Below are positions 37,706 through 47,005 of a stretch of DNA of 64,000 nt, one piece after another. The notes below the pieces were generated by a model. That model was not told the DNA's origin. It made no database searches and saw nothing but the letters and a program-made list of their open reading frames with translations. The stretch's first letter is position 1. Each line of letters opens with the position of its first letter. The stretch comes from Rhodospirillaceae bacterium (GTDB lineage Bacteria > Pseudomonadota > Alphaproteobacteria > TMED109), in the NCBI GenBank assembly GCA_902557845.1, contig CACEBX010000004.1:1-64000 (forward strand), written 5' to 3'. The position numbers and the translations under genes are program-made.

Positions 37706-38672
37706 TTCTATTAGGTGGATTGTGTCCATCAATAAAGGTTTTAATATTTATAATTACTTTTTCTCCCATTTCAATCCTGCCTTCCACTGTAGCTGACCCC
37801 ATGTGTGGAATTAAGATGGTATTAGGAGCATCCAACAAGTCTGAGTTTCTGTTTTCTACTCTTCTAAAAACATCTAATCCCGCTCCAGCTATCTTATTAG
37901 TTTTTAATAAATGTAATAAAGCATTCTCATCTATAATTTCACTTCTAGAGGTATTTATAATATAAGAATCTTGCATCATCAATTGTAACCTTTTTTTTGA
38001 CATCAGACCTTTTGTTTCTTTTGTTAATGGACAGTTTATGGAAATAATATCCATTCTTCTTATCATTTCATCTAAGTTATTCCAGTATGTGGCCTCATAA
38101 ACTTCTTCTATATTAGATGGAAGTTGTTTTCTATTATGATAATGAATAGAAACTCCGAAAGACTTAGCTCTTTTAGCAACTGCTTGTCCAATTCTTCCCA
38201 TTCCTATAATACCAAGTCTTATGCCATTAATTCTTTTCCCTAACATCTTAGTCGGACTCCAGCCATTCCAATTTCCTTCAGCTACTACTTTTGATCCCTC
38301 ATATAATCTTCTTGGTAAAGCTAATAATAAAGACATTATTAAGTCTGCTGTATCATCAGCTAAAAGACCTGGAGTATTTGTAACTATAATATTTTTATTT
38401 TTTGCAGCTTCTAGGTCTATGTGGTCTGTACCTGCACCAAAATTTGCAATAAGGGTCAAACTGTCACTAGATTCATTAATTACTTTTTTTGAAATTTTAT
38501 CAGCTATTGAAGGAACTACTATTTGGTATGCTTTAAAAACTTTTATAAGCTCATTTTCTGATAATAATTCATCTGATCCATTTAAAGTTGTATCGAATAG
38601 CTCCATCATTCTAGTTTCTATTTTTTTGGGAAGCTTTCTCGTTATAAATACTTTTGGTTTTTGTACTAACAT
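37698..38672 (-). CDS. D-2-hydroxyacid dehydrogenase (glyoxylate/hydroxypyruvate reductase type)
   Basis: 324 residues. NAD-binding GIIGMGRIGQAVAKRAKSFG near 155-174. Catalytic Arg in NTSRSEIIDENAL near 237, Glu in GAGLDVF-R-E, and His in ILIPHMGSAT near 290. The group reduces glyoxylate, hydroxypyruvate or related 2-keto acids. It diverges, 45 bases apart, from a bacterial SH3 protein, a pairing common in alphaproteobacteria. Confidence 0.92.
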   Translation of the reverse strand: MLVQKPKVFITRKLPKKIETRMMELFDTTLNGSDELLSENELIKVFKAYQIVVPSIADKISKKVINESSDSLTLIANFGAGTDHIDLEAAKNKNIIVTNTPGLLADDTADLIMSLLLALPRRLYEGSKVVAEGNWNGWSPTKMLGKRINGIRLGIIGMGRIGQAVAKRAKSFGVSIHYHNRKQLPSNIEEVYEATYWNNLDEMIRRMDIISINCPLTKETKGLMSKKRLQLMMQDSYIINTSRSEIIDENALLHLLKTNKIAGAGLDVFRRVENRNSDLLDAPNTILIPHMGSATVEGRIEMGEKVIINIKTFIDGHNPPNRII

Positions 38673-38717
38673 AGTTTCTACTTGAAATATTATAATAATT
38701 AATTTATTTGTTCAATT

Positions 38718-39170
38718 ATGTATTATAAAAACTTAATTGTACTAATTATATTAAACTTTTATTTAACCTATTCTTCTTTCTCACAAGACTTTATTAGTAT
38801 TAAATCCAAATCAAATCTTAGAGCAGGCCCTGGAAAACAATACCCTATTAATTGGATCTTAAAGCTTAGCAATATGCCAGTAAGAGTTTTAGAAAAAAAC
38901 TCTATTTATACAAAAGTAGAGCTCTATGATGGTACTCAAGGTTGGGTATGGAATGCTACAGTATCTAAAAATAAATTTTTCATAATAATAGAAGATAGCT
39001 TTATTGTTGATAAAGATTTAAACAAACTTGCCATAGTAAAAAAAAATGTCTTAATTGATCAAGTAAAATGTGACGAAGAAGTTTCTAGCAAACTATATTG
39101 CAAAGTTAATAAAAATGGAATTAAAGGTTACCTTCTCAAAAGTAGTGTATGGGGTATAAGCCAGCCTTAG
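38718..39170 (+). CDS. secreted bacterial SH3-domain protein
   Basis: 150 residues. Signal peptide about 1-22 (LNFYLTYSSFSQ). Two SH3-like repeats: the first contains SNLRAGPGKQYPINWIL near 31-47 and GWVWNATVSK near 76-85; the second is more diverged. COG3807-type proteins are periplasmic and of unknown ligand, probably wall-binding. Its stop codon shares bases with the convergent DUF3501 gene (TTAG). Confidence 0.85.
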   Translation: MYYKNLIVLIILNFYLTYSSFSQDFISIKSKSNLRAGPGKQYPINWILKLSNMPVRVLEKNSIYTKVELYDGTQGWVWNATVSKNKFFIIIEDSFIVDKDLNKLAIVKKNVLIDQVKCDEEVSSKLYCKVNKNGIKGYLLKSSVWGISQP

Positions 39171-39754
39171 TTAAAATCTAGACTAAGTTCATGCTGAGTT
39201 TCTGCTTGCAAATAAGTAGAATGTCCATAAGCCTCATGATTTATTGAGAGTTCAATTTTTAAGTTACTGTCTTTGAACTTTTGAATTTCTTCATTGTTAA
39301 AATTAAAATGTACAAACTGCACTGATGACGCCTTACCATCAGAAGTAGTTCTATCGACGTCAAGCTCAGCTTTTCCTTTTATAGATAGATTACCAATATT
39401 AATACTAAAAGTCTGCTCAAAGCCTCCCATTTTTGATAATACTTCTGCTCTTTTTAGGGGGCTATCTATTTCTACCATAACTGTGGCAATTAATTCCTTG
39501 CCATTAGGTATTAATGATTTATAAGCTAAGATTTCTTCTTCAATCTGCTCATTACCTCCGTTTTCTATAAAAACCATTTCATTAATTTGATGAACTATAG
39601 TATCTCTATTTTCGAAATATAATGTAACGTATGGTCCTACATCAACTCTTCTTTTTCTTTTCCTAGATACAATCTGTTTTCTAAGTTGTGGTCTTTTATT
39701 AAGGTATTCTTTTCTTTCATAAATATCTTCTGGTTTAATTTGATTTTGTTCCAT
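39167..39754 (-). CDS. DUF3501 family protein
   Basis: 195 residues from the ATG at 39754, which has AAAAGGA just upstream; a start 13 codons earlier is less likely. Family pattern: IKPEDIYERKEYLNKRPQLRK near 5-25, RKRRVDVGPYVTLYFENRDT near 31-50, HQINEMVFIE near 53. The second half is all-beta. The function is unknown. DUF3501 genes often accompany rubrerythrin and a double-cluster Fe-S oxidoreductase, as here, which suggests a joint role in peroxide or iron handling. Confidence 0.8.
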   Translation of the reverse strand: MEQNQIKPEDIYERKEYLNKRPQLRKQIVSRKRKRRVDVGPYVTLYFENRDTIVHQINEMVFIENGGNEQIEEEILAYKSLIPNGKELIATVMVEIDSPLKRAEVLSKMGGFEQTFSINIGNLSIKGKAELDVDRTTSDGKASSVQFVHFNFNNEEIQKFKDSNLKIELSINHEAYGHSTYLQAETQHELSLDFN

Positions 39755-39773
39755 TTTAAATCCTTTTAATTTT

Positions 39774-39857
39774 TTAGTAATTATTATTTGCAAAATATTT
39801 TAATACAGTCTCTGGACTTGACTCACCGTAAGTATCTCCTGCTGCATTATCATTCAT
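39774..39857 (-). CDS. possible 27-residue small protein between the Fe-S oxidoreductase and DUF3501
   Basis: An ORF of 28 codons runs from ATG (39857) to TAA (39774). It fills the gap between two operon genes and starts 25 bases after the preceding stop. The peptide starts MNDNAAGDTYGESSP and ends KYFANNNY. A purine-rich AAGGA touches the ATG, which is closer than ideal. I recognise no family. It is supported by position, clean frame and composition only. Confidence 0.4.
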   Translation of the reverse strand: MNDNAAGDTYGESSPETVLKYFANNNY

Positions 39858-39882
39858 TCCTTACTCTAGTTTTAATATGACA

Positions 39883-41238
39883 TTAGGTACTACTTTTTTC
39901 ATCATAAACTCCATCTGTATAAGCACTAGCAAGCAATTCAATAGGGTGATATATTTTATCTTCATGTTTAGCAAGCTTCTTTTCATCATTTATATCTTTC
40001 AAGTGCAAGGCAGCAAGAGGACATGTTGATGCCACTATATTTCCTTCTTTTTTAAAAACTTGCCTCGCTGCAGGTAGACCAACTTTCTTTGCTGTTTTAT
40101 TCCACTTACTTTTGATCCCCCATGTACCGCCATGACCTGAACATTTTTCTATATTAACATTTTTTTCTTTTGTAATTAAATTAAGTAAAGTATATGACTT
40201 AGAACCAATATTTTGGGCTCTGCTGTGACAAGCAGTATGAAGTGTAATATCTTTATTTAATAATTTAAAGTTTAAATTTAATTTACCATTATTGTGTAAA
40301 TCAATTAAAAACTCATCTATATCCATAGTATTCTTAGAAAGTTTTATCACTTCTTCATTTTCTGGACAAAGTAAAGGCCAATGAGACTTTAACATTAGAG
40401 CACATGATGCAATAGGAGCAACCACTTTATAACCGTCTTCAATTTTTTTCAATAATTTGCGCGCAGTTTTTTCAGCAGCACTTTTTACTTCTTTTACTTT
40501 TCCTTGCTCTAATTGGGGCATCTTACAACATTCTGTATACCCTTCTTCATAATAAACATTATTATTATCTAAAACTTTTATAAGTGCCTTTCCTATTTCA
40601 GAATCATTGTATCCTACATAACAAGTACTAAAAATTATAATTTTATTACCTTTTTCTTTATTATGCTTAATCAGCAGCGATTTTTTCTTAATTACATTGA
40701 AAAAGTTTTTGGAGTTATATTTTGGTAATCTAATATTTATTTCAATACTAGCAATTTTTTTTAAGATAAATCTAAATAAGTTATTATTTCTGTCCGTTAT
40801 CCAATTTAAAATTTTTGAAAAGCTTAAACCAATTTTTCCATTTAAATCAGTTTTTGAAAGCTGGCTTTCTATTATACCTACTTTATTTTTATTCTGCGCT
40901 TTGTATCTAATAAATAATGATGGTATATCTATAGCAAATTCATGAGGCGGGACATATGGACAGCTTACCATAAAGCACATGTCACACAATGTACAAGCAT
41001 CTACAACTTTTTCAAAACTTTTTGAATTAACTGAGTCTAATTCCATAGTTTCAGATTCATCAATTAAATCAAATAATTTTGGAAAGCTATCACATAAATT
41101 GAAGCATCTTCTGCAACTATGACAAACATCAAACTGCCTTCTTAATTCATTATCCAATTCCTTTTCATCCCAAAAAGTTTTGGAATCTAAATTTAAAGGT
41201 TTTCTTTCCGGAGCTCTTAGTCCGCCTTCATGTATCAT
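39883..41238 (-). CDS. heterodisulfide reductase-like Fe-S oxidoreductase (two 4Fe-4S, two CCG domains)
   Basis: 451 residues. Ferredoxin-like cluster motifs C39-C42-C45-C49 (CHSCRRCFNLC) and C82-C85-C88-C93 (CTLCDMCFMVSCP, four rather than three residues before the last Cys). Two cysteine-rich CCG domains follow: TCYVGYND...TECCKMPQ near 207-246, and HTACHSRA...CSGHGGTWG near 334-370. The GlpC/HdrD-type protein passes electrons between carriers. Encoded right after rubrerythrin and before DUF3501, it is a plausible electron donor to the rubrerythrin; that link is inference. Confidence 0.88.
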   Translation of the reverse strand: MIHEGGLRAPERKPLNLDSKTFWDEKELDNELRRQFDVCHSCRRCFNLCDSFPKLFDLIDESETMELDSVNSKSFEKVVDACTLCDMCFMVSCPYVPPHEFAIDIPSLFIRYKAQNKNKVGIIESQLSKTDLNGKIGLSFSKILNWITDRNNNLFRFILKKIASIEINIRLPKYNSKNFFNVIKKKSLLIKHNKEKGNKIIIFSTCYVGYNDSEIGKALIKVLDNNNVYYEEGYTECCKMPQLEQGKVKEVKSAAEKTARKLLKKIEDGYKVVAPIASCALMLKSHWPLLCPENEEVIKLSKNTMDIDEFLIDLHNNGKLNLNFKLLNKDITLHTACHSRAQNIGSKSYTLLNLITKEKNVNIEKCSGHGGTWGIKSKWNKTAKKVGLPAARQVFKKEGNIVASTCPLAALHLKDINDEKKLAKHEDKIYHPIELLASAYTDGVYDEKSST

Positions 41239-41265
41239 GTTATTTCCTGTAAAAAAATTTGCTAA

Positions 41266-41295
41266 AGTACGCTACAAGCAAGCCTGCAGCGCACT
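41266..41295 (-). promoter_or_regulatory. GC-rich hairpin between rubrerythrin and the Fe-S gene
   Basis: AGTGCGCT pairs with AGCGTACT (8 bp, one G-U) around a 14-base GC-rich loop, reading on the minus strand. A TTTTTTT run lies about 10 bases further on. It may be a partial terminator or mRNA-stability element that lets rubrerythrin be made in excess of the downstream genes. Confidence 0.4.
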
Positions 41296-41304
41296 ATAAA
41301 ATTT

Positions 41305-41724
41305 CTATTCCGCTAAAGTGTCTAATGCTTTTTGGAACCTACCCGCGTGACTTCTTTCTGCTTTTGCTAAGGTCTCAAACCAATCAGCAATTTCATCAAA
41401 ACCTTCTTCTCTAGCAGTTCTTGCCATTCCTGGATACATATCAGTATATTCATGAGTTTCTCCTGCAATTGCCGCCTTTAAATTTTCTGCTGTACTTCCA
41501 ATTGGCTCCCCTGTAGCAGGATCTCCAACTTCAGCTAAAAATTCCAAATGACCAAAGGCATGGCCTGTTTCTCCTTCAGCTGTTGATCTAAAAACTGCTG
41601 CTGCATCGTTAAACCCTTCAACATCAGCTTTTGATGCGAAATATAAATAACGTCTATTAGCTTGAGATTCACCAGCAAACGCCGCCTTTAAATTTTCTAT
41701 TGTTTTACTTTCTGACAATGACAT
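41305..41724 (-). CDS. rubrerythrin (erythrin domain only)
   Basis: 139 residues. A ferritin-like diiron four-helix protein with Glu19 ([10 protein letters not shown]), Glu52/His55 (EGETGH), Glu89/Glu92 (AGETHEY) and Glu123/His126 (KAERSH). The two halves repeat the NLKAAxAGE pattern. The C-terminal rubredoxin domain is missing, so electrons must come from a separate donor. Reduces hydrogen peroxide in the cytosol. GGAGAA precedes the ATG. It leads an operon with the Fe-S oxidoreductase and DUF3501. An Irr box lies about 75 bases upstream and irr is the next gene upstream. Confidence 0.93.
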   Translation of the reverse strand: MSLSESKTIENLKAAFAGESQANRRYLYFASKADVEGFNDAAAVFRSTAEGETGHAFGHLEFLAEVGDPATGEPIGSTAENLKAAIAGETHEYTDMYPGMARTAREEGFDEIADWFETLAKAERSHAGRFQKALDTLAE

Positions 41725-41797
41725 ATTTTCTCCTTTGTGAGTGTTAAAAAATATTCCGTTAATGTATTCTAATACGTTGATATATTTAATTTAGATT

Positions 41798-41814
41798 ATT
41801 AGAATCATTCTAAA
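41798..41814 (-). promoter_or_regulatory. Irr box (iron control element) before rubrerythrin
   Basis: On the minus strand TTTAGAATGATTCTAAT matches the ICE consensus TTTAGAANNNTTCTAAA at all but the last base. The core is a perfect 7-1-7 palindrome (41799-41813). It would cover the transcription start of the candidate promoter at 41823-41851. A weaker palindrome GTATTCTAATAC follows at 41764-41775. With irr encoded next door, Irr repression under iron limitation is the natural reading. Confidence 0.7.
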
Positions 41815-41822
41815 CTAAAAAA

Positions 41823-41851
41823 AAAGTAGCATTTTATCAAACTATTTTCAA
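41823..41851 (-). promoter_or_regulatory. candidate promoter of the rubrerythrin operon
   Basis: Minus-strand TTGAAA (41851-41846), a 17-base spacer and TACTTT (41828-41823). The match is moderate, but it places the start at the Irr box. Confidence 0.35.
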
Positions 41852-41869
41852 TATAGAAAAAAATTATAA

Positions 41870-42271
41870 TTAATTTTTGTTTTTAAGGTTAATGATTATA
41901 TTAATTGATTCCTTAATTTTTCCATTAGGAATTTTAGGAGATTTAGAAAATGATATTTCATTTTTATTAATATCAATAAGTTCATCTTTTTCAGAGTCAT
42001 AAAAGTGATAGTGATCTTGTAAATTAGTATCAAACCACATCTTATCATTATTCACATAAAACTTTTTTAATATGCCTTTATCAGCTAACTCATTTAAATT
42101 GTTATAAATGGTTGCTAGCGATATATTGATTTTTTTATTTTTTAAATATTTTATTAATTTTGCTGCAGTGATGTGGACTTTATGTTTTCCAATTATATAA
42201 TCAACAATTGCTACTCTCTGAATAGTTGGTCTTAGTTTGCTTTTTTTTAAAATTTCTTTTGCATCATTCAT
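41870..42271 (-). CDS. irr: iron response regulator Irr (Fur family)
   Basis: 133 residues. N-terminal LRPTIQRVAIVDYI, winged helix SLATIYNNLNELADKGIL 51-68, and the Irr hallmark FDTNLQDHYHFYD 80-92, where Fur has a different ligand set. The C-terminus IPNGKIKESINIIINLKNKN matches Irr. In alphaproteobacteria Irr senses heme and represses or activates iron genes through ICE boxes when iron is low. No N-terminal GCPWH heme motif is present. It follows the NMO gene by 9 bases and stands upstream of the ICE-controlled rubrerythrin operon. Confidence 0.9.
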   Translation of the reverse strand: MNDAKEILKKSKLRPTIQRVAIVDYIIGKHKVHITAAKLIKYLKNKKINISLATIYNNLNELADKGILKKFYVNNDKMWFDTNLQDHYHFYDSEKDELIDINKNEISFSKSPKIPNGKIKESINIIINLKNKN

Positions 42272-42280
42272 GTAAATAAA

Positions 42281-43687
42281 TTATGAACCTGTCGCTATTC
42301 TGTCAACTAATTGCTTAACTGAGGGCACAAAACCATTGGAATAAAAAGGATCTTGGGAAAACTTCCAAGCATTATGGCCAGCAAACATTAATTGATTGTT
42401 TACATTATCTTCATGAGCTACTTCTTGTAGAGTTTTTTGTATACAAAAACTTCTTGGGTCTACTTTTCTACCAGTAGAAATTTTTCCTTTATCGGCCCAA
42501 TTAGAAAATGAACAATGACTTAGACAACCCATGCAATCTCTTTGATCTTTTTTTATTTCATCTGCTTTTTCAGGACTCACGAATATTATGGAATTATCTG
42601 GAGTTTTTAAAACTTCACTAAATCCTTTCTTGATCCAATCTTTTACTCTTGAAATATCCTTTTTTAAAATCAGGAAAGGTCTCTTTGCCTTCCCTAAAGC
42701 ATATTCAGTAAAATCTATAGAGGCGGTTGGGTCATTATTAGAAAATAATTTTATTTGCCTAAAAGATCTATCCGTTAACTCTTTAATAAAATTATTTTTT
42801 ACTGCGGATGAATAAAAGCCAGTAGGACTAAATTTGTGAAGTTTAATATCACCTTTTTTTAATTCCATTAGTTTTTCTTTCCATACTTTTGGAATAGGAC
42901 TTTCTTTAGTAAGTAGCGGTCTAGTTCCAAATTGGAATACTATAGGACCTAATTCTGGGTTGTCAATCCAGTCTTCCCAATCTGATAAATGCCAAACACC
43001 ACCTGCCATAACTATAGGAACATCTCCTAAACCCACACTTCTCATAAATTTTCTTAATAAACTTACTCTTTCGAACGGTTTTTCAGGTTTTTCAGGGTCT
43101 TCACTATTTGATAACCCGTTGTGCCCTCCAGCTAGCCAAGGGTCTTCGTAAACAACTGCACCTAATTTTGGTAAAAAACTTTTGTATGCTCTTAAAAATA
43201 AAATTTTAAAAGCCCTTGCAGAAGAAACAATAGGATAATAGAATATATCAAACTTTGAAGCAATCTCCCCTAACTTAAATGGCATACCTGCTCCGCAAGT
43301 AACACCATGAACCAATCCTTTAGTTTTTTCTAGTATTCCTTCTAAAACTCTTTGAGCGCCTCCCATCTCCCAAAGTATATTAACGTTTAATCTTCCTTTT
43401 CCTCCAGATGTTTCATGTGCTATTTGTGCCTGTTTAATACCACCTTTTATTCCATAATCAATTAACTCTTCATGTCTCTCTATTCTTGTTTTTCCAAAAT
43501 AGACCTGTCTTATAACACTTCCATCATCTCTATAATTATCAGCATTAACTCCAGAAAAAGTTCCTATGCCATCAGATGCTGCCCAACTTCCCGCTGTTAG
43601 TCCATTAGATACAGCAACACCTTTACCTCCTTCAACTAAGGGCAATACTTCTTTACCTGCCATAAAAATAGAATTTAACTTTTTCAT
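42281..43687 (-). CDS. nitronate monooxygenase-family FMN protein
   Basis: 468 residues. TIM-barrel NMO/2-nitropropane dioxygenase type: GVTCGAGMPFKL near 130, VYEDPWLAGGHNG near 181-193, VPIVMAGGV near 222 and FQFGTRPLLT near 251. A C-terminal extension holds Cys motif DCMGCLSHCSFSNW and a further Cys (SFCIQKTL), as in a longer alphaproteobacterial group that may bind a metal or Fe-S centre. It likely oxidises nitronates or a related toxic nitro compound. It is encoded between pnp and irr. Confidence 0.85.
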   Translation of the reverse strand: MKKLNSIFMAGKEVLPLVEGGKGVAVSNGLTAGSWAASDGIGTFSGVNADNYRDDGSVIRQVYFGKTRIERHEELIDYGIKGGIKQAQIAHETSGGKGRLNVNILWEMGGAQRVLEGILEKTKGLVHGVTCGAGMPFKLGEIASKFDIFYYPIVSSARAFKILFLRAYKSFLPKLGAVVYEDPWLAGGHNGLSNSEDPEKPEKPFERVSLLRKFMRSVGLGDVPIVMAGGVWHLSDWEDWIDNPELGPIVFQFGTRPLLTKESPIPKVWKEKLMELKKGDIKLHKFSPTGFYSSAVKNNFIKELTDRSFRQIKLFSNNDPTASIDFTEYALGKAKRPFLILKKDISRVKDWIKKGFSEVLKTPDNSIIFVSPEKADEIKKDQRDCMGCLSHCSFSNWADKGKISTGRKVDPRSFCIQKTLQEVAHEDNVNNQLMFAGHNAWKFSQDPFYSNGFVPSVKQLVDRIATGS

Positions 43688-43715
43688 ATATATATAAAAT
43701 ACTATCTTCTAATTA

Positions 43716-45788
43716 TTAATCAACATCCTTGATGCTAAGCCTTACTTTTCCTCTCTTATCAAAACCGATGACTTTTACTTTAACCTCATCTCCTTCGTTT
43801 ACAACGTCAGTAACTTTGTTAACTCTTTCATCAGATAAAGCACTGATATGAACTAAACCATCTTTTTTTCCCATAAAATTTACAAAAGCACCAAAATCAA
43901 CAACTTTTACTACTTTCCCTGAATATACTTTTCCATTTTCTGGCTCATCTACTATATCATGTATCATATTTAAAGCATTACTGATGTTTTCTTGTTGGTT
44001 AGATGAAACTTTGATATTTCCTTCATCATCTATATCAACTTTTGCGCCAGATTTTTCAACTATTTCTCTAATAACCTTTCCTCCTGTGCCAATTACTTCT
44101 CGTATTTTATCAGTTTCTATTTTTAATAATTCCATTTTGGGAGCAAATTCATTAAGTTCATCATTAGGCTTTTTAATAACTTTATCCATCTCTTTTAAGA
44201 TTGTGATACGGCCTTTTTTTGCTTGTTTTAGAGCCGTTTTCATAATTTCACTAGTTATGGAATCTACCTTTATATCCATTTGTAGGGAAGTAACACCATC
44301 TTTTGTTCCTGCCACTTTAAAATCCATATCTCCTAAATGGTCCTCATCACCTAAAATATCTGATAAAACTATAAAATCATCACCTTCTTGAATCAAACCC
44401 ATCGCTATTCCAGCAACTTGCTTTTTAATTGGAACTCCTGCATCCATCAATGCTAAAGAGCTTCCACATACTGTTGCCATAGAAGAAGAACCATTAGACT
44501 CTGTTATTTCAGAAACAATTCTAATTGTGTAAGGAAACTTTTCATAGTCAGGAAGAATAGCGCTTATTGCTCTCCAAGCAAGTTTTCCATGGCCTATTTC
44601 TCTCCTTCCTGTACCTCCCATACGACCAGCCTCTCCTACAGAGAAAGGTGGAAAGTTATAATGCAACATAAATTTTGACTTGTAAAAACCCTCTAGAGAG
44701 TCAACCATTTGCTCATCCTCACTAGTTCCCAGTGTAAGTGCTGCTAAAGCTTGTGTTTCACCTCTTGTAAATAATGCTGATCCATGTGATCGTGGCAGGA
44801 GACCTGTTTCACAACTAATTTTTCTTACCTCATCAATTTTTCTTCCGTCTATTCTAACTTTTGTAGATAAGATTTTTTCTCTAACTATATTTTTTTGTAA
44901 TTTCCCTAATGAATTATTTACTTTTTTTAAATCTATATCTATTTCATCAGAAAAAGTCTCTAGTGAACTATTAATTTCTTTAAGCTTTTCCTGTCTACTT
45001 TTTTTCTCTTTTATTTTGTATGCTGATGAAATAGGGTCAGTAAATTTTTTAGAAACCAAATCGTCTTCTTTCGATGTATCAATTTTAGCTAGCTCCCATG
45101 GTTCTTTAGCTGCTTCCTCTGCCAACTCAATAATTAAATTAAGCACTTCTTTATAAGCATCTTGTCCAAAAACAACAGCGTCCAACATAACATCTTCACT
45201 TAATTCTTTAGCTTCTGATTCAACCATCATTACTCCATCTTTGGTTCCAGCAACTACTAAATCTAGATCACTTTCTAATAACTGTTCATTGGAAGGATTT
45301 AAAACAAATTTATCATTTATTCTAGCTACTTTGCTGGCTCCCAAAGGCCCAAAAAATGGTATACCTGATATTGTTAACGCTGCAGAAGCCCCAATGATTG
45401 CAGGTATTTCAGTATTACTTATACCATCATGATTTAAGACCTGGCATATTACTTGTACCTCATTTTTAAAATTCTCTGGAAAAAGTGGCCTTATTGGCCT
45501 ATCTATTAACCTTGAGGTTAATGTTTCTTTGTCACTAGGACGCCCTTCCCTTTTTAAATAACCACCTGGTATTTTACCTACTGAATAAAATTTCTCTATA
45601 TAATTGACTGTTAATGGGAAAAAGTCATTATCTGAAGAGTCACCCTTTGAGGCTACCACTGTACATAATATTTTAGTTTCCCCATAAGTTATCATAACAG
45701 CACCATCTGCCTGCCTTGCTATTTTTCCTGTTTCTAATATTAATTCTTTTTCTCCCCAAGTGAGAGATTTTGTTATTACATTAAACAT
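43716..45788 (-). CDS. pnp: polyribonucleotide nucleotidyltransferase
   Basis: 690 residues. Two RNase PH-like domains (about 1-210 and 310-540), helical linker, KH domain with [15 protein letters not shown] near 556, and S1 domain ([27 protein letters not shown]) to the C-terminus. Catalytic region: [17 protein letters not shown] near 392. A 3'-5' phosphorolytic exoribonuclease of the degradosome. It lies behind rpsO by 21 bases, the classic rpsO-pnp operon. Confidence 0.97.
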   Translation of the reverse strand: MFNVITKSLTWGEKELILETGKIARQADGAVMITYGETKILCTVVASKGDSSDNDFFPLTVNYIEKFYSVGKIPGGYLKREGRPSDKETLTSRLIDRPIRPLFPENFKNEVQVICQVLNHDGISNTEIPAIIGASAALTISGIPFFGPLGASKVARINDKFVLNPSNEQLLESDLDLVVAGTKDGVMMVESEAKELSEDVMLDAVVFGQDAYKEVLNLIIELAEEAAKEPWELAKIDTSKEDDLVSKKFTDPISSAYKIKEKKSRQEKLKEINSSLETFSDEIDIDLKKVNNSLGKLQKNIVREKILSTKVRIDGRKIDEVRKISCETGLLPRSHGSALFTRGETQALAALTLGTSEDEQMVDSLEGFYKSKFMLHYNFPPFSVGEAGRMGGTGRREIGHGKLAWRAISAILPDYEKFPYTIRIVSEITESNGSSSMATVCGSSLALMDAGVPIKKQVAGIAMGLIQEGDDFIVLSDILGDEDHLGDMDFKVAGTKDGVTSLQMDIKVDSITSEIMKTALKQAKKGRITILKEMDKVIKKPNDELNEFAPKMELLKIETDKIREVIGTGGKVIREIVEKSGAKVDIDDEGNIKVSSNQQENISNALNMIHDIVDEPENGKVYSGKVVKVVDFGAFVNFMGKKDGLVHISALSDERVNKVTDVVNEGDEVKVKVIGFDKRGKVRLSIKDVD

Positions 45789-45809
45789 ATATTTTCCTAT
45801 ATTATGAAA

Positions 45810-46079
45810 TTACTTTCTTAGACCTAGTTTTTTAATAAGATCAGAGTATCTTTGTTCATTTTGATTTTTTAAATACTTTAATAACTTTCTTCTATTATTA
45901 ATCATTCCCAAAAGCCCTCGTTTTGAGTGATGATCCTTTTTGTTTATTTTAAAATGCTCAGTTAAGCTATTTATTTTTTTTGTCAGTATAGCAACTTGCA
46001 CTTCAGTTGAACCTGTATTTTTTTCATCTTTTCCAAAATCTATAACTATTTCTTTCTTTTCTTTGACGCTTATCGTCAC
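45810..46079 (-). CDS. rpsO: 30S ribosomal protein S15
   Basis: 89 residues from GTG at 46079. An ATG four codons upstream is rejected because it contains the ribosome site GGAGGG that serves the GTG, and because 89 residues equals family length. Pattern: [21 protein letters not shown] near 24-44, DHHSKRGLL near 49, [12 protein letters not shown] at the end. Binds 16S rRNA early in assembly. It lies between truB and pnp. Confidence 0.96.
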   Translation of the reverse strand: MTISVKEKKEIVIDFGKDEKNTGSTEVQVAILTKKINSLTEHFKINKKDHHSKRGLLGMINNRRKLLKYLKNQNEQRYSDLIKKLGLRK

Positions 46080-46092
46080 AATTCCCTCCAAA

Positions 46093-46992
46093 CTATAAAT
46101 TAAAGTTACGTCGTGGTATGATATACTCTTTTTCTAAATTAGCAATACATACTAATTTAGAATTATTTTTTACCAATATTAACTTACTATCACTTTTTAT
46201 CTTATTACTAATTAACCTAGATTTTATTATAATACCATTTTTTAACTTATCTGAATATTTTTTTTCTAAAATAATTTCTTTAGTATCACTCAAGACAGCC
46301 TCAACAGGAAAGTAAAGTTTTTGCAACTCTTCATATGATGAATTTAAAACTTTTAGTAAAGGAACTGAATTCTCAATTTTAAAAATATTGTCTTCTGTTC
46401 TTACTATTTCATATGCAAAACCTACTGTCCCAAGTTTCCTGGCCAGGTCTCTAGCAAGGGATCTTATATATGTGCCTCTACTACAAATTATGTCAAATTT
46501 ACAAAAGTTTTTGTCTATTTGATTTTTTACTGAAATTTTATAAATGTGAATTTTTTTTTTTTTAAGCTCTATATCTTTTTTACTTCTAGCTAACTTATAA
46601 GCTCTGACTCCATTTACCTTTACTGCAGAATATATCGGAGGCACTTGTTCAATGCTCCCTATAAAAAATTTGTTAATAATAATTTTAATTTTTTCTAAAT
46701 CAGGCCTTACAGGTGATTGAGCTACTACCTTTCCTTCTAGGTCACAAGTATCTGTTTCCTCACCCCACTTTATTAAAAAGGAATATCTCTTTTTGAGGTT
46801 AGAAATAAATTTTATAGATTTTGTCGCCTCTCCTACTGCAATGGGAAGAACTCCTTTTGCTAAAGGGTCAAGTGTTCCTAGGTGACCAACTTTTTTAAAT
46901 TTAAACTTTTTTTTTAATTCTTTAGAGATAGAAAAGGATGTTTCACCCTGCTCTTTGTAGATATTTAACCACCCATTAAATGTTTTTTGCAT
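46093..46992 (-). CDS. truB: tRNA pseudouridine-55 synthase
   Basis: 299 residues. Catalytic Asp42 in [14 protein letters not shown], then [21 protein letters not shown] near 116-136 and [15 protein letters not shown] near 171-185. Makes the T-loop pseudouridine of tRNAs. Ends 1 codon-length before the rpsO ribosome site; rbfA precedes it by 13 bases. Confidence 0.96.
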   Translation of the reverse strand: MQKTFNGWLNIYKEQGETSFSISKELKKKFKFKKVGHLGTLDPLAKGVLPIAVGEATKSIKFISNLKKRYSFLIKWGEETDTCDLEGKVVAQSPVRPDLEKIKIIINKFFIGSIEQVPPIYSAVKVNGVRAYKLARSKKDIELKKKKIHIYKISVKNQIDKNFCKFDIICSRGTYIRSLARDLARKLGTVGFAYEIVRTEDNIFKIENSVPLLKVLNSSYEELQKLYFPVEAVLSDTKEIILEKKYSDKLKNGIIIKSRLISNKIKSDSKLILVKNNSKLVCIANLEKEYIIPRRNFNL

Positions 46993-47005
46993 TATAAAAT
47001 ATAAG

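Noticed and set aside
43984-44391. 135-codon plus-strand frame inside pnp
   Set aside because: It overlaps the conserved catalytic and KH parts of PNPase and shows Ser/Phe/Leu-rich antisense composition.
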